A DNA stretch of 64,000 nucleotides from Spongilla lacustris. Lineage: Eukaryota > Porifera > Demospongiae > Spongillida > Spongillidae. A program made the position numbers and the translations under genes. Shown in pieces: positions 33,182-45,059 of the stretch; within the stretch, counting starts at the first letter, position 1, and each line of letters begins with the position of its first letter. The notes under the pieces are model-generated. The model was not told the DNA's origin. It made no database searches and saw nothing but the letters and a program-made list of their open reading frames with translations. The DNA is taken from positions 4,605,645 to 4,669,644 of the forward strand of contig OX442431.1 of assembly GCA_949361645.1 (NCBI GenBank), in the 5' to 3' direction.

Positions 33182-36100
33182 CTATGTGTCATAAATGTTC
33201 TGTCCCAGTCTTTGAGGTCTTGTATGAGGTCGAGTTGTTCTTCTGGGGTTGACAGGAGCCTCCACTTCAGTTGGACCCGCTTCTGCCTGCACCATTGGTA
33301 AGTTCTGTGGTGCAATCTGCAGTTCTTGAGGAGCATCTGTTTCATCTCGGACTCCAGGCACAGCAGATAATTCAGGCAATTCAGGGCCATCATCGTCAGA
33401 GTAATTATCTGCTTCATCTAGGACTCCAGGCATAGCAGGCAAGATGGGACCTTTAACAGTGCCATCAAGGGTTGGGTCAGCAGGGATGTCAGGCCCATCT
33501 GGTAGAATGGTTTCAGCTGGTTCATGCTGCCTCTCTTGCAGGTTTGAAGGTAGGCTCACACATGGCTTTAGCCGGTCAAAGTAAACCACTTGATGTTTAC
33601 GAGGACGATCCCGCAGGGAAATATTGTACAATACATCACTAACCACTTTATGTATCCTGTAAGGTCCCTGCCAGAAGCAATGAAGCTTTGGGGATTTGCC
33701 ACGAGGAACTGCCGGGCAGTGCAGCCACACCATATCTCCTACTTTGAATAGATCACCATTGGAGGATTTGTTATACAGCTCCTTCTGACGTTGATGCTGT
33801 AGCCCCATATGCTCTCGAACCTGTCGGTATGCCTTTTCCATGTGAAGCCTCAAATCCAAAGCATACTGATTCACTTCTGTTGGGGAAGTCTGAGGGGGTA
33901 AACCATACATGACATCCACAGGTAACCGAGCTTCTCTTCCAAATACAAGTTCAAAGGGGGTGCACCCTAGTGGATTCCTGTACACCCTAGTGGATTCCTG
34001 TACACTAGTGCGGTAAGCTTGCATCACTAAAGGCAGATGCAAGTCCCAGTTTTGTTCATCTTGTCTAGTTGCCATACTCAGTAAACTCAACAATGTACAG
34101 TTAAACCGCTCAATCAGACCATCCGACTGAGGATGGTAGGGGCTAGTTCTAGTCTTACTGACTCCTAACAAACTACACACAGCTTTCAATAATGCAGATT
34201 CAAAGTTCCGACCTTGGTCGGTGTGAAGGAAGTCAGGAACACCAAACCGACTCACAAACTGGAATACAAATGCCTCTGCCACGGTAACCGCCTCCATGTT
34301 TGGTATGGCGAATGACTCCATCCACTTGGTGAAGTAGTCACCAATAACAAGTATGTACTTACTACCTCTCACAGATTGAGGTAGTGGTCCCAGAATGTCC
34401 ATTGCCACCCGCTGGAATGGATGGCTGGAAAGTTCTGTCTGCAGTTTTGCCTTCCGTTTCCTAGCAGGGGATTTACGTGCTGCACATAACTCACATGACT
34501 TGCACCAATTCTCCACATCCCGTCGCTGCCCAGGCCAGTAGAAACGAGAACTGATCTTATTAAGTGTCTTAGTAACACCTAAATGGCTTCCACTTGGTGC
34601 ATCATGAAGCTGTTGCAATATGGAACGAACCATATCCTGGGGAATAACAAACTGCAGGCATTTGTTATGACCTTTCCCTGGCACATCCTCCCATTCTCTG
34701 AAAAGCACCCCATCTTTCACCACGAGATGATCACATTGTGACCACAAAGTCTGCACCCAGTATCCACTGTTCTTTGGAAATTCAGTTGGACATTGGTCCT
34801 TTTCCATCCACGTCAAGACCTGTTTTAGATCATGGTCAGATTGCTGCAACTGCCTCTGCTCAAAAGAAGATAAAGCAGGAAACCATGTTACTAAATTAAC
34901 AAGAACATCACCCATTACTGACAACTCTGACAGCCCACATTGCTTGCATAGAAGTCTTGACAAAGGGTCAGCATTGCCATGTTTGACCCCCGGACGGTGC
35001 TGAACCTTGAAATCATATTCAGACAAGATTTCCATCCACCTAGCAACCTGGCCCTGAGGATCCTTAAAATTCCGTAGCCACTGAAGTGCACTAAGATCGG
35101 TGCGAACAACAAATGGTCTGCCCCACAGGTAAGGTTTGAAATGTTGAACTGCCCATACGAGAGCCAACATCTCACGGCGAGTGGTACAGTACTGTCGCTC
35201 AGGTTTGGTGAGTACACGACTGGCATATGCAATGACACACCTGTCGTTTTGCTGGGAGAGCACAGCACCAACTCCATCCTGGCTTGCATCAGTATCCACA
35301 GTAAACTCTGCATGGAAATCAGGAAATGAGAGTATTGGAGGAGAGGTCAGATGGGTCTTGAGAGCAATGAAGGCATCTTCACACTGCTTAGTCCACAGCC
35401 ACTCTCTGGATTTTTCTGTTAGGGTATGTAGGGGTGCAGCTATCTGAGCAAAGTTTGGGATAAATCTGCGATAATATGAAGCAAACCAGCCCAAGAAAAT
35501 GTCGCAAACTCTCCTGATTCAGAGGGATAGCCCAGCTAGAAACACAGCTAATTTTACCTGCATCCACCTCAACACCCTTCTCCGATACAATATATCCCAA
35601 ATACTTCACACTTTTGCACAGGATGTGGCACTTGCTTGGTTTGATCTTCAATCCAGCCTGTTGCAATCTCTCAAGTACCTCCTCCAGTCTCTGTAGATGC
35701 TCCTCCACTGTTTGGCTAAATACAATGATATCATCCAGATCACCAGATATGTGGACCAGTGTAACCCCCTTAAAACCAATTCCATTAGCTTTTGAAATGT
35801 GCTAGGTGCATTTGACAAGCCAAATGGCATAACCTTGAACTGATAGAATCCAAAGGGTGTCGTGAACGCTGTTTTTTCTTTATCCTCCTGTTCTAACTCC
35901 ACTTGCCAGTAACCACTGGCATGGTCCAGAGTAGTAAACTAGCGTGCTCCTCCAAGAGTGTCTAAGGTTTCATCTATACGGGGAATAGGATGGACATCTT
36001 TTTTTGTAACATCATTCACACGGCGGAAATCAACACAGAATCCTAAAGACCCATCCTGTTTCTTTGCCAAAACTATTGGAGATGACCATGAACCACTACT

Positions 36101-37880
36101 ATATTCAATTATGCCCTACTGTAACGTATCTTTCACCATCTTTTGAACTACACTAATCTGGTGATAGGGTAGCTGACGAGTTGGTTGCTGAATAGGTTTT
36201 GCATCCCCTGTCTTAATTGCATGCTTGAGTAGCTTTGTCTGCCCTAGATCCCCATCACCAACTGAAATCACTTGGGAAAACCGATGCAACAGTTCTTGCA
36301 ACTTCCTCCTATCAGAGGGAGCAATATCAGCAATTTGATCAACCATGTGCTTAACGGTGCTTGAAACCAGCTTTTCAGTACGAGATATTGGGGCATGTAC
36401 CACATCACCTGACTCTGTGTCTGCACTTATCCCATCTACCTCTGCTACACAGTGCAAACTACCAACATGCTACTTACTGTACAAAGTCACTGGAGCAGCT
36501 GATGGGTTTAGCACCTCCACTGCTATTTGACCTGACTGTACCGGGGATAATGAATAGGCTAGCAAGATACGGTGCCTCTCAGCCAGCTCAGGTTTGGGCT
36601 CAAATATTCCAACTGGAATGGCTGTAGGTTGAGACAGCTTCACCAGCAGCCTCACCTGGTGGTAGCCTGGGATGACTGTTGTCTCCCCCACAATGATATG
36701 GCAGACAGACGGCTGTTTGCTGGAATACAATGGAACACAATGAGAATCCATACCAACTGTTAATGTTCCAGTGTTGTGATTGATGACACACTCTGTCCCC
36801 AGTATGAACTGCTGTGACATGTTATCAACCACAAGGACCTTATGCTTTGTCTGATGTTGTCCAACCTGTAAGAGTACCGTACATCAGCCTCTCCACTTAC
36901 TGCTAAATGCTCGCCATTCACTGCCATAATAGGTACCGTGGAAGGGACAAGTCCATTGTGTCTGCACAGCACATTGTCCCAAACCTCTTTGTGTAAAAGA
37001 GTGACCGATGAACCCGTATCCACCAACATAGATATTGGGCGACCCTCTACAAACCCGTTCACCATAAGTGTGCATGCAACTGCTGAAGTGTACCCCATTG
37101 CACCCTTCCTCTGTTGAACACCTGGCTTCCGCAGCGGGCAGTCGCGTTGAAGATGACCAGCTTGTCTGCCGCGGCAAGTCCAACATTTCATTTGCCTTCT
37201 CTGCGGCGGCTTCTTATGTTCCTTTGATCGCGTCGTCAATTCCGCTACTGTCTTTGTCAACTGCTCCACTTGTGATGATAGTTTCTCTATCGAAGAAAAG
37301 GACGCTACTGCACATGAGTTACCTGGTTCCTCACAGTTATCGTAATCCCTGTCGGGTACGTGTGCAGCGCTGGTATTCTTAACAGTCTTAAACTGCTTTT
37401 GAGCCTGCTCCACCGCTTGAAGCCGACACGCAAGAGTCACGGCCTCCACCAAGGAACCCGTGAGCAGCTTCAACTGTATGGAATGAGAAAGAATACCCTG
37501 AATAAACCGGTTGCGAGCAACCTCTAAACGCCTTTCTGATGACCACGAAAGATATGCTTTATCAGCCAGTGAGCGCAGCCTGCCGGCAAACTCCAATATA
37601 GTCTCCGAGGCTCTCTGGCTAGCCCCATGTATTTGCGTCTGCCACTCCAGCTCTAACCCAACCGGAGCGTACCGTCTCCCAAAAGACCCAGCTGACTTAC
37701 CATTCGGAACGGCTCGTCTTCAAGCAGGGAGACCAGCTCCTGACCTTTCTTGCCTTCAGAAATTCCTGCCTCCCGCATGTACAGCTCCACCCTTTCTACC
37801 CAAAGCCTGAAGTCCATTCCCGCGGCATATCGAGGTGGAGGACGAGCGCTGAATCGGATAGGCCGTCGTTCCGAGTCCAT
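33182..37880 (-). pseudogene. Gypsy gag-pol, interrupted
   Basis: Gag starts near 37877 (MDSERRPIRF). The main gag/protease frame is 37596-36760, with zinc knuckle CWTCRGRQAGHLQRDC and protease MLVDTGSSVTLLH. RT starts in 36457-36116, is interrupted by TAG codons at about 36118 and 35941, shifts frame near 35785 before the catalytic GDLDD, and shifts again near 35490. From 35494 to 33182 a 770-codon frame stays open: RT end, RNase H (TVDTDASQDGVGAVL), integrase zinc finger (H..., CKSC-ELC), catalytic Asp in AMDILGPL, HTDQGRNF and Glu in GLIERF, then the WQGPYRI C-terminal domain. The split in gag near 37620 is a further shift. Retrotransposition would need help from another copy. Confidence 0.85.
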
Positions 37881-37898
37881 CCCACTTCTGACACCAAA
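37881..37898 (-). other. Primer-binding site (tRNA-Leu type)
   Basis: Just inside the 5' LTR the element strand reads TGGTGTCAGAAGTGGGAT, complementary to the ACCA-ending 3' end typical of tRNA-Leu. The tRNA assignment is from memory. Confidence 0.6.
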
Positions 37899-38006
37899 TG
37901 TAGCGAGACCAGTCGAGCTTATAATCAAGAGCAATATAATATCTTACAAGGAATGCACTTATATACCTAAGTATAAGACACTACGCATGCGCACAAACAC
38001 ACTACA
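37899..38006 (-). repeat. 5' LTR of the gypsy element
   Basis: 108 bp; same as 33047-33151 apart from an extra ATA. Confidence 0.9.
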
Positions 38007-38182
38007 TGTTCATGGATCACATGTTACAGTAGCTCTGCAGACTGGCTAGAAATAGTTTATTTCAATTAAACCGGCCATACGGCCATAATAATTAAGCCTC
38101 ATCTGATTTTAAGCGCAATATCTTTGGTGTTCCAGTTCAGTCGTAGTTTGCTTTTGCTAGTGAAGTTGTGTTTGTCAAAATG

Positions 38183-38419
38183 CCTTCACGTCAGCGTAAG
38201 GCTAGAGCTACATGGCGAGTGGAATACCTCCAAAAGCGAAAGGAAATATTGAACACTCAGAAGAGAGCAAAGCTAAAGCCCGCTATCATCGGAACCACGA
38301 GCCAGAAATATATTAAACCGCTGAGGCCTAGGAAGACCGATATCACCAGAACCCCAAGCCTAAAACTATCTTTAAAGAGGCAGTGGTCAGCGGCCAAGAA
38401 GAGTGCAGAAATGTTATGA
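38183..38419 (+). pseudogene. Basic ORF resembling N-terminal K/R-rich transposon proteins
   Basis: ATG at 38180 begins MPSRQRKARATWRVEYLQKR. A second frame carries RYHRNHEP and RYHQNPKPK, the kind of R-Y-x-x-N-P-E-P-K repeats I associate with repetitive invertebrate proteins, so a frameshift copy is likely. No catalytic domain follows. Function unknown. Confidence 0.3.
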
Positions 38420-39445
38420 ATCTACATATATACATGTATAGTAACTACGATCGTCATTATGATATTCTTTTAATTTACTTGGGCTATTGCTGATCATGAA
38501 GCATTTCTGGAGCTCCTATTATTATGGCTGCAGATAGTGTCCATCCGCAGGCTGAGGTTGGTGGCAAGGACCTGGGAGTTGACTGTTGCACAGAGGGCAG
38601 GGTCAAGGCGCAGATTTGATTGGGTTTGTGCAATGGCTGTGACATTGCTGTCCTGCTCAGAGATCTGGCTCTTCAGAAACTCCGCTGTACATGTTCATAA
38701 TAGTATACGTAGTCAGCCTATATACATATCCAGAAATGGCCCATACATACGCGGTCTTCCACATTGAATTTCAAAGATGTTTAATATACTCTAAGAATCG
38801 ATTTGATTATAATATTGAAATTATCATTAAGCACCCTTTTACTAAAATCAAGACAAATAAATTTCAGCCACGCATAATTTATTGTTTTTTTAAAAAAAGA
38901 TGACGCAAGACATTATAAATATTACCTTTTTAATAATTCATGACGTTTATGACGAACTTTTGCTCACGTGCACATGTAACGTTGATTTTAATTTAATTAT
39001 TATTATTATTAAAATTGTCAAATATACATTACATACGAACCAATACATAATATGAGGAACACAATGCAAGAAACTAAATACTAAGCTACATGTACACTGA
39101 ACTAATATCTACTTCACTTGTGGTTCGTCGGCTGTTAATAGTAAAATGACATAATACAGCGTGCCAAGAGGGTGTGGCACTATTAAATTACTTCGGTACG
39201 CCCACGCATGCGTGGATTGAAAAGTTAGTTATTTATAGTTAATAAATAAATAATGCAACGCATGCTGATCAGTTGGGACTTCTGCGTGCTAGAGTATGGA
39301 CCAAACATTCGGAAATCATGCGTGCACACGTGCATGTAATCATGTAATGTGTTGTCTACTTGAATCAGCTAGTAGCTCGAACCAAGAATTATTAACTATT
39401 ACAATCCTTCCTCGAACCCAGTGGATTTATAATACTTGATGTGTC
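38420..39445. other. Non-coding stretch
   Basis: AT-rich. A minus-strand open stretch at about 38530-38690 (…SQISEQDSN…, …QVLATNLSLRMDT) looks weakly coding but has no clear ends. Nothing else is recognised. Confidence 0.35.
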
Positions 39446-39860
39446 GTGCCACGTGGGATATGCTTCATGTCATGCTCTTTGTCAGTAGCACTCGCGGCAT
39501 TACTTTCAAAGTGCATGCGCAGTTTACCCATATACGCGATAAAAGTCAAACCGTGGACGAATGTGCTGTATCAAGATTCGGTGAAGCGCCATCATATGAC
39601 ATCCCATCATGCCCAGCAGAACTGCAGGCCGTGGTTGACGAGTACAGGCAACTTTTTTTCAACAGTTCCTGGTTCAACAGATCTTGCTCACCATACCATT
39701 CCTACAGCTAGCAACCCTCCAGCCCGTGTACCTCGCATACCAGGCCAGTACAGAGAGGAAATAGAACGTCAGTTGCAGGAGATGCTAGATCACAACATCA
39801 TCAGAGTGAGCAGCAGTCCATGGCTAGCACCTGCAGTGTATGTGCCCAAGAAAGGTATGA
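39446..39860 (+). pseudogene. Gypsy reverse-transcriptase N-terminal fragment
   Basis: Adjacent frames read YDIPSCPAELQAVVDEYRQL, VPGSTDLAHHTIPTASN, VPRIPGQYREEIERQLQEML and ISSSPWLAPAVYVPKK-type sequence (here VSSSPWLAPAVYVPKKG). This is the segment just before and at the start of gypsy RT. A frameshift lies near 39660, and the fragment ends before the catalytic motifs. Confidence 0.8.
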
Positions 39861-39861
39861 G

Positions 39862-40162
39862 GACTATGGTACAAGTTTGGTCTGATTCGTATTTCCATAT
39901 TTTTTTGGATAGGTCATCCTCAGGGCTGGGACTGCTCATAAAGTGGCTGGTAGGTCTAGCCATGTTATGTTTTGACAGTGTGTAAACAGTGTGTGAACTG
40001 CCTAACAATTGCAGGGAGGAATAACATGGCTGCCAGCCACTTTATGAGCTGTCCCAGCCCTGAGGATACGTGTCCCAGTAAGCTTTTCAGTTTATTATGT
40101 CTGGGACTATGGTACAAGTTTGGTCTGATTCGTATTTCCATTTTTTTTTTGGATAGGTCACA
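39862..40162. mobile_element. 151-bp hairpin MITE between two copies of a 55-bp direct repeat
   Basis: The arms TCCTCAGGGCTGGGACTGCT...AAAGTGGCTGG (39917) and CCAGCCACTTTATGAGCTGT...CAGCCCTGAGGA (to 40067) pair over about 34 bp. The sequence GACTATGGTACAAGTTTGGT through GGATAGGTCA lies at 39862-39916 and again at 40107-40160. Confidence 0.75.
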
Positions 40163-40268
40163 ATTCATTACAAATTATGACCCTATTATTCATGTAACAA
40201 TTCATTACAAATTATGACCCTATTATTCATGTAACAATTCATTATAAATTATGACCCTATTCATGTAA
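40160..40268. repeat. 37-bp tandem repeat, ~3 copies
   Basis: Unit CAATTCATTACAAATTATGA-CCCTATTATTCATGTAA. Confidence 0.95.
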
Positions 40269-40447
40269 CATGCCAAGACGTTATTTTAAAAATTGATTTT
40301 ATGTAGACCCCTATCTATGCTATGTTTGGATACATTTGAATCGATAAGAATGTTTCAGGGCTCAGGATATGCTCAATTGAGTTGATCGAGGTTATAATAA
40401 TTTGTTGTATTTTTAAAACTGTATACACTATAAGGTATACAAGTGTA

Positions 40448-41829
40448 CAGTGCATAACGTGATACTTGATCTTAAAATTTTTTCAGCAATTTTAGAAATT
40501 CTCTTGATTTGTATAACCTGGTGGTTTGAGGTATCCAAAATTTGAAAACGGAATAAGCTTTACTAGCCATCAAGCAATAAGGGCATTTGAAAATGAAATG
40601 CGTCACGTTATTTTTGGGCCCGCACTCTTTTATTTCACCCAAACACACAGTTTTTAGCCAATTTCTCAGCTGTTTCGCAACGGATTGCGCTGATCATTGG
40701 TACGTACGGCATAACTGCAGCGTTGCACCTTGCACCTAACTGCGCAGTCGAATTTTGAACCCGGGACACGGTTTGAGTTCTGCTTGCCTACGAAGGCCAA
40801 TGTGAGGGTGAAAAGTTTTGGCTTACGAATTTCTTTAGGCACATTTTATCCTGCATAAAAGTGGGCATGTAGGCTCTCAAATGGTACCTGTATCTGAAGC
40901 AGGTCTAGTTGTAGCATTATATATCATTTTTACCCTTTAGCTGATATACGCTTCAAGTCGGAAGGTTGAAAAACTGTGGACATCTTGATTTCAATGAATA
41001 TCATTTTTAAAATGACATCATTGGTGAATATGATTATGACTGAAAGTGGGTGTGCAAAAACGGTCCTTTTAACCAAGAAGAGCAAGCTTCTACCAGTGGG
41101 CTGCTGCGATGTAGGAGAAAGCAGTCGCCACCCATTTGGGAGCCGCTGGTGCTGAAAAAAGCCCCAAGAGATAACCCCAAGGGCTGGAGTATAGCAATAA
41201 AGCGATTGCAGCATGCACAAACCATCACATTTCAGCTATCAGCAGCTGTGATTGCCAGCAATGCGTCAAAGGAGCTCGAGGCCTTTACTGATCATGCAAG
41301 AAAGCTTCTTTCTGAAGGAGTATCGCCAAGCGTATATTGGAGGGTAAAAACGATTTATAATGCTACAACTAGACCTGCTTCAGATACAGGTACCATTTGA
41401 GTGCCTACATGCTCACTTTTATGCAGGATAAAACGTGCCTAAAGAAAATCCTAAGCTAACACTTTTCCCCCTCAAATTGGCCTTCATAGGCAAGCATGCA
41501 GAAATCTAATCGTGTCCCGGGTTCGAAATCAGACTACGCTGTTAGGTGCAAAGTGCAACGCTGCAGTTATGCCCCTTGTACCAATGATCAGCACAATCCG
41601 TTGCGAAACAGCGGAGAAATTGGCTAAAAACTGTGTGTTTGGACGAATAATAGAAAAGAAAAGTGCGGGCCCCAAAAATAATGTGACACATTTCATTTTC
41701 AATTCCCTTATTGCTAGATGGCTAGTAAAGCTTACTCAGTTTTCAAATTTTGATATCTCAAACGACCCAGTTATGAAAAATCAAAAGAATTGCTGAAAAT
41801 TTTAAGATCTAGTATAACGTTACGCACTG
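40448..41829. mobile_element. Large foldback transposon, copy 2
   Basis: Starts CAGTGCATAACGTGATACTT and ends with the complement of CAGTGCGTAACG, with TA on both sides (40446-40447, 41830-41831). It is the same element as 25878-27632 but about 370 bp shorter: the right arm has lost the part opposite 40990-41200, so the palindrome is asymmetric. Confidence 0.85.
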
Positions 41830-41916
41830 TACAGTAATTTTGCATACTCTTATGGGAAGAACACATGGGGAACATAGCATGTCCAGACTAGATAATGATG
41901 CTAAATGGGTGGCAAA

Positions 41917-42000
41917 TATATATATATATAATTATTATATATATATATAATTATAATATATAATAATATTATATATATATAATTATAATTATATATATAT
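41917..42000. repeat. AT-rich self-complementary tract
   Basis: TATATAATTATTATATATAT and TATAATTATAATTATATATA repeats. Confidence 0.9.
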
Positions 42001-42259
42001 GGAATTCTTCTCAGACAGAACAGTCTTGCAGGCCAATCAGCTAATAGAAGGAACTCTAAAGAGCTTGCAAATGAGCACTGGGCAGCACATGGGACAGCTG
42101 CGCATGCATTGCAAGGTGTGCCCCAAACCTGCTCCGAACACAAACTTTTGCTGTATTCAATGCTCTAATGAAATAGATGGGCATACATTTGGTGTCTGTG
42201 GGCCCAAATCAGGCAGAATATGCAGCCAGGTTTATCCAAAACAATTGAGGAAAACTTAA
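42001..42259 (+). pseudogene. Cys-rich zinc-finger-like C-terminal transposase fragment
   Basis: The open frame ends LRMHCKVCPKPAPNTNFCCI, then CSNEIDGHTFGVCGPKSGRI, then CSQVYPK and a stop at 42257-42259. Four CxxC/C-type pairs suggest a zinc ribbon such as those ending piggyBac-like transposases. There is no upstream catalytic domain; the AT tract abuts its start. Confidence 0.35.
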
Positions 42260-42493
42260 CCATGTATTTGAACTCCTTTGTTTTACTGTAGTGTATAGCA
42301 TGTTTCTCATGCACCAATCATTCGTTATTATGGTGACTCTGGATGACGAGAATGCTATAGGTTATACACTAGCGAAAAACGCTAGGTTAGCTTAGCTAGC
42401 GTTTTAACCAGCATGCACCTATTCATTAAGATGGAAAAAATACATATGTGCCTACTCTAATAACGTTTCCCGCTATAGTCTTGTAGTTTAAAG

Positions 42494-42541
42494 CCTGCAG
42501 AGCACACACCCAGTAGGCAAGGCCTGCAGAGCACACAATTT
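42494..42541. repeat. Detached units of the 29-bp satellite
   Basis: About 1.5 units (CCTGCAGAGCACACACCCAG, TAGGCAAGG) lie 1.2 kb before the main array. Confidence 0.9.
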
Positions 42542-42578
42542 CAGACCATTTCTTTAAAACCACATTCGCCTCTCTGCC

Positions 42579-42842
42579 TCAAACTCTTTTTCTCTTCTGG
42601 CTTTCTCGTTCTCTCTCTTCTGCTATTTCCACTTCCCGCTTCTTCCGGTCCTCTACCAGCATTTGCAGTAACTCCTGCACCTTCAGTTCAGCCATTGTAT
42701 CCTTTGTGTCCTTTGTGTCGTCCTCCTTATAGCAAAGACCTGAGCGCATTTTTGACATGAAAACGTTGCTAGGCCAGGGTACTTGAAACTTCCTGGCGTT
42801 CCAATCATCGGCACCGCTGCCACCATATGTGACGGAATGCAC
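42579..42842 (-). pseudogene. Gag N-terminal fragment of another gypsy-type element
   Basis: Directly downstream (element sense) of the LTR-like 42828-42964. The frame reads MSKMRSGLCYKEDD, MAELKVQELLQMLVEDRKKR and EVEIAEERERESQKRKR, the charged coil typical of gag N-termini of some gypsy elements. It breaks off near 42580. The element is a 5' fragment. Confidence 0.5.
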
Positions 42843-42964
42843 GTATATAATGTCAACACTCAGGCAGTTCTAACTAACTCATCTGAAGTATTACACGCAA
42901 TTTATACATCAAACTGCGCATGCGTATTCTAATTAAATTGTTCTTGGTGACGGCATCCGTCACA
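42828..42964 (-). repeat. 137-bp LTR (solo/5' LTR of a truncated element)
   Basis: Element strand starts TGTGACGGATGCCG and ends GCATTCCGTCACA, followed by TATGGTGGCAGCGGTGCC, a primer-binding-site-like TGGTGGCAGCGG. It contains the TGCGCATGCGTA core (42915-42926) shared with the other LTRs here. Confidence 0.65.
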
Positions 42965-43711
42965 TAGTGAGCTAAAGATTGTTATGTGGATGGGCTGTGC
43001 AACTTAAGCGCCTGCTGGAAACAATGTACTGTTTGTGCTAAAGTACATTTTTCAGTACATTGATCGTATGATGGAATTGTAATGATTGATGGATCATGGG
43101 GGCCGATTTACTACATACTAACACAATTAGAGCAAAGAGTGAACAACATTAGCATGCGATGTCAATTCTATGCCCATATAGCAATTGCTTGTGAATGTCA
43201 CATACATAAGTGTAGATGAACTGCTGATAGTAACATTTACCATACCAATGGAATATGTACATGGATGAACTGTTCATTGTAACTCTTTACAAATAAATAC
43301 TCCAGTACTAATAAAAGTATAGACAATAATACATAAAAGGCCGACCAATTCTTAAAACAGGCCACCCAAAAGTATCAATGTGTGGCCTTTTGGCCACCCA
43401 AATCTTTATAATTAAGTCGTCATCTGCACAACTATTGTCCATCTCTGTTGATAAGACAGTTAGGAAAAGCTATATTTGATGAAAAAATTACTGCAGAAGA
43501 CACAAAACTTAAAGTGTATGCACATTCAAACTTATTACTGTCACAGAAAATTTTATATCTTCGGTACCTAGCATATCTTGGACCAACCAAAAAGTGCTAC
43601 TTATAGTAGCAAATGACAGGTTTATATGTGTATAAAGTGGCATGAGACTATTTCAAGATACAAAGCTCCAAATCAGCAGCATACAACTCTCTTAGTACTT
43701 GAGACAGACAA
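42965..43711. other. Non-coding stretch
   Basis: Nothing recognised apart from AT-rich sequence and a short TGGCCTTTTGGCCA palindrome near 43382. Confidence 0.4.
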
Positions 43712-44856
43712 TAGTAGGCAAGGCCTGTAGAGCACACACCCAGTAGGCAAGGCCTGCAGAGCACACATCTATATCTAGTAGGCAAGGCGGCAAGGCCTGC
43801 AGAGCACACAGCCAGTAGGCAAGGCCTGTTAAGCACACACCCAGTAGGCAAGGCCTGCAGAGCACACATCTATATCTAGTAGGCAAGGCGGCAAGGCCTG
43901 CAGAGCACACAGCCCCCAGTAGGCAAGGCCTGCAGAGCACACATCTATATCTAGTAGGCAAGACGGCAAGGCCTGCAGAGCACACAGCCAGTAGGCAAGG
44001 TCTGCAGAGCACACACCCAGTAGGCAAGGCCTGCAGAGCACACATCTATATCTAGTAGGCAAGGCGGCAAGGCCTGCAGAGCACACAGCCAGTAGGCAAG
44101 GCCTGCAGAGCACACACTCAGTAGGCAAGGCCTGCAGAGCAGATCACACACCCAGTAGGCAAGGCCTGCAGAGCACACAGCCAGTAGGCAAGGCCTGCAG
44201 AGCACACACTCAGTAGGCAAGGCCTGCAGAGCAGATCACACACCCAGTAGCCAAGGCCAGCAGAGTACACACCCAGTAGGCAAGGCCTGCAGAGCACACA
44301 CCTAGTAGGCAAGGCCTGCAGAGCACACACCTAGTAGGCAAGGCCTGTAGAGCACACACCCAATAGGCAAGGCCTTCAGAGCACACACCTTGTAGGCAAG
44401 GCCTGCATAGCACACACCCAGTAGGCAAGGCCTGCAGAGCACACACCTAGTAGGCAAGGCCTGCAGAGCACACACCCAGTAGGCAAGGCCTGCAGAGCAC
44501 ACACCTAGTAGGCAAGGCCTGCAGAGCACACACCTAGTAGGCAAGGCCTGCAGAGCACACACCCAGTAGGCAAGGCCTACAGAGCACACACCTTGTAGGC
44601 GAGGCCTGCATAGCACACACCTTGTAGGCAAGGCCTGCAGAGCACACACCCAGTAGGCAAGGCCTGCAGAGCACACACCTAGTAGGCAAGGCCTGCAGAG
44701 CACACACCCAGTAGGCAAGGCCAGCAGAGCACACATCCAGTAGGCAAGGCCTGCAGAGCACACACCTTGTAGGCAAGGCCTGCAGAGCACACACCCAGTA
44801 GGCAAGGCGTACAGAGCACACACCTTGTAGGCAAGCCGGGCCTGCAGAGCACACAC
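43712..44856. repeat. 29-bp satellite array (~38 units)
   Basis: Unit CCTGCAGAGCACACACCCAG + TAGGCAAGG (29 bp). The left third has a longer higher-order form that includes CACATCTATATCTAGTAGGC and GGCGGCAAGG; the right part is simple. Each unit has a CTGCAG site. Because 29 is not a multiple of 3 and the minus strand lacks stops, long minus-strand Cys/Leu/Ala-rich ORFs (up to 184 codons) arise in all frames; they are not genes. Confidence 0.95.
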
Positions 44857-44883
44857 AACCGAAATTTGGTCGCGTTGTACCAG

Positions 44884-44922
44884 ACCCTATTTTCCCAATA
44901 AATAGGGTCTGGGAACGAGACT
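44884..44922. repeat. Short hairpin CAGACCCTATTT ... AAATAGGGTCTG
   Basis: 12-bp perfect stem with a ~7-base loop followed by GGAACGAGAC. It looks like the end of a small dispersed repeat. Confidence 0.6.
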
Positions 44923-45059
44923 AGAGTAGACAAGGCCTGCCCATAGACGGCACAGACACTACGGCAAGTACGGCGAACGCCGTAGCACTTTTTATAATAT
45001 GTGCGCACCGCCGTACAACTTTTTGAGGATTTTTTTTTTTTTTTTTTCCAGACGTTCGT

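Larger units (their letters stand above)
33047..38006 (-). mobile_element. Ty3/gypsy LTR retrotransposon, full length but broken
   Basis: LTRs at 33047-33151 and 37899-38006 bracket an internal region read on the minus strand. The target duplication is TGTT (33043-33046, 38007-38010). Order on the minus strand: 5' LTR, primer-binding site, gag with zinc knuckle, protease, reverse transcriptase, RNase H, integrase, polypurine tract, 3' LTR. Compared by eye the LTRs differ only by a 3-bp ATA indel, yet the coding region has several stops and frameshifts. Confidence 0.9.

Noticed and set aside
44302..44856. 184-codon minus-strand ORF with repeated Cys-Leu-Ala peptides
   Set aside because: Translation of the 29-bp satellite in a strand without stops; parallel ORFs exist in the other frames.
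43712..44856. Regular spacing considered as a CRISPR array
   Set aside because: The repeats are directly adjacent with no unique spacers, and the window is eukaryotic; it is a satellite.
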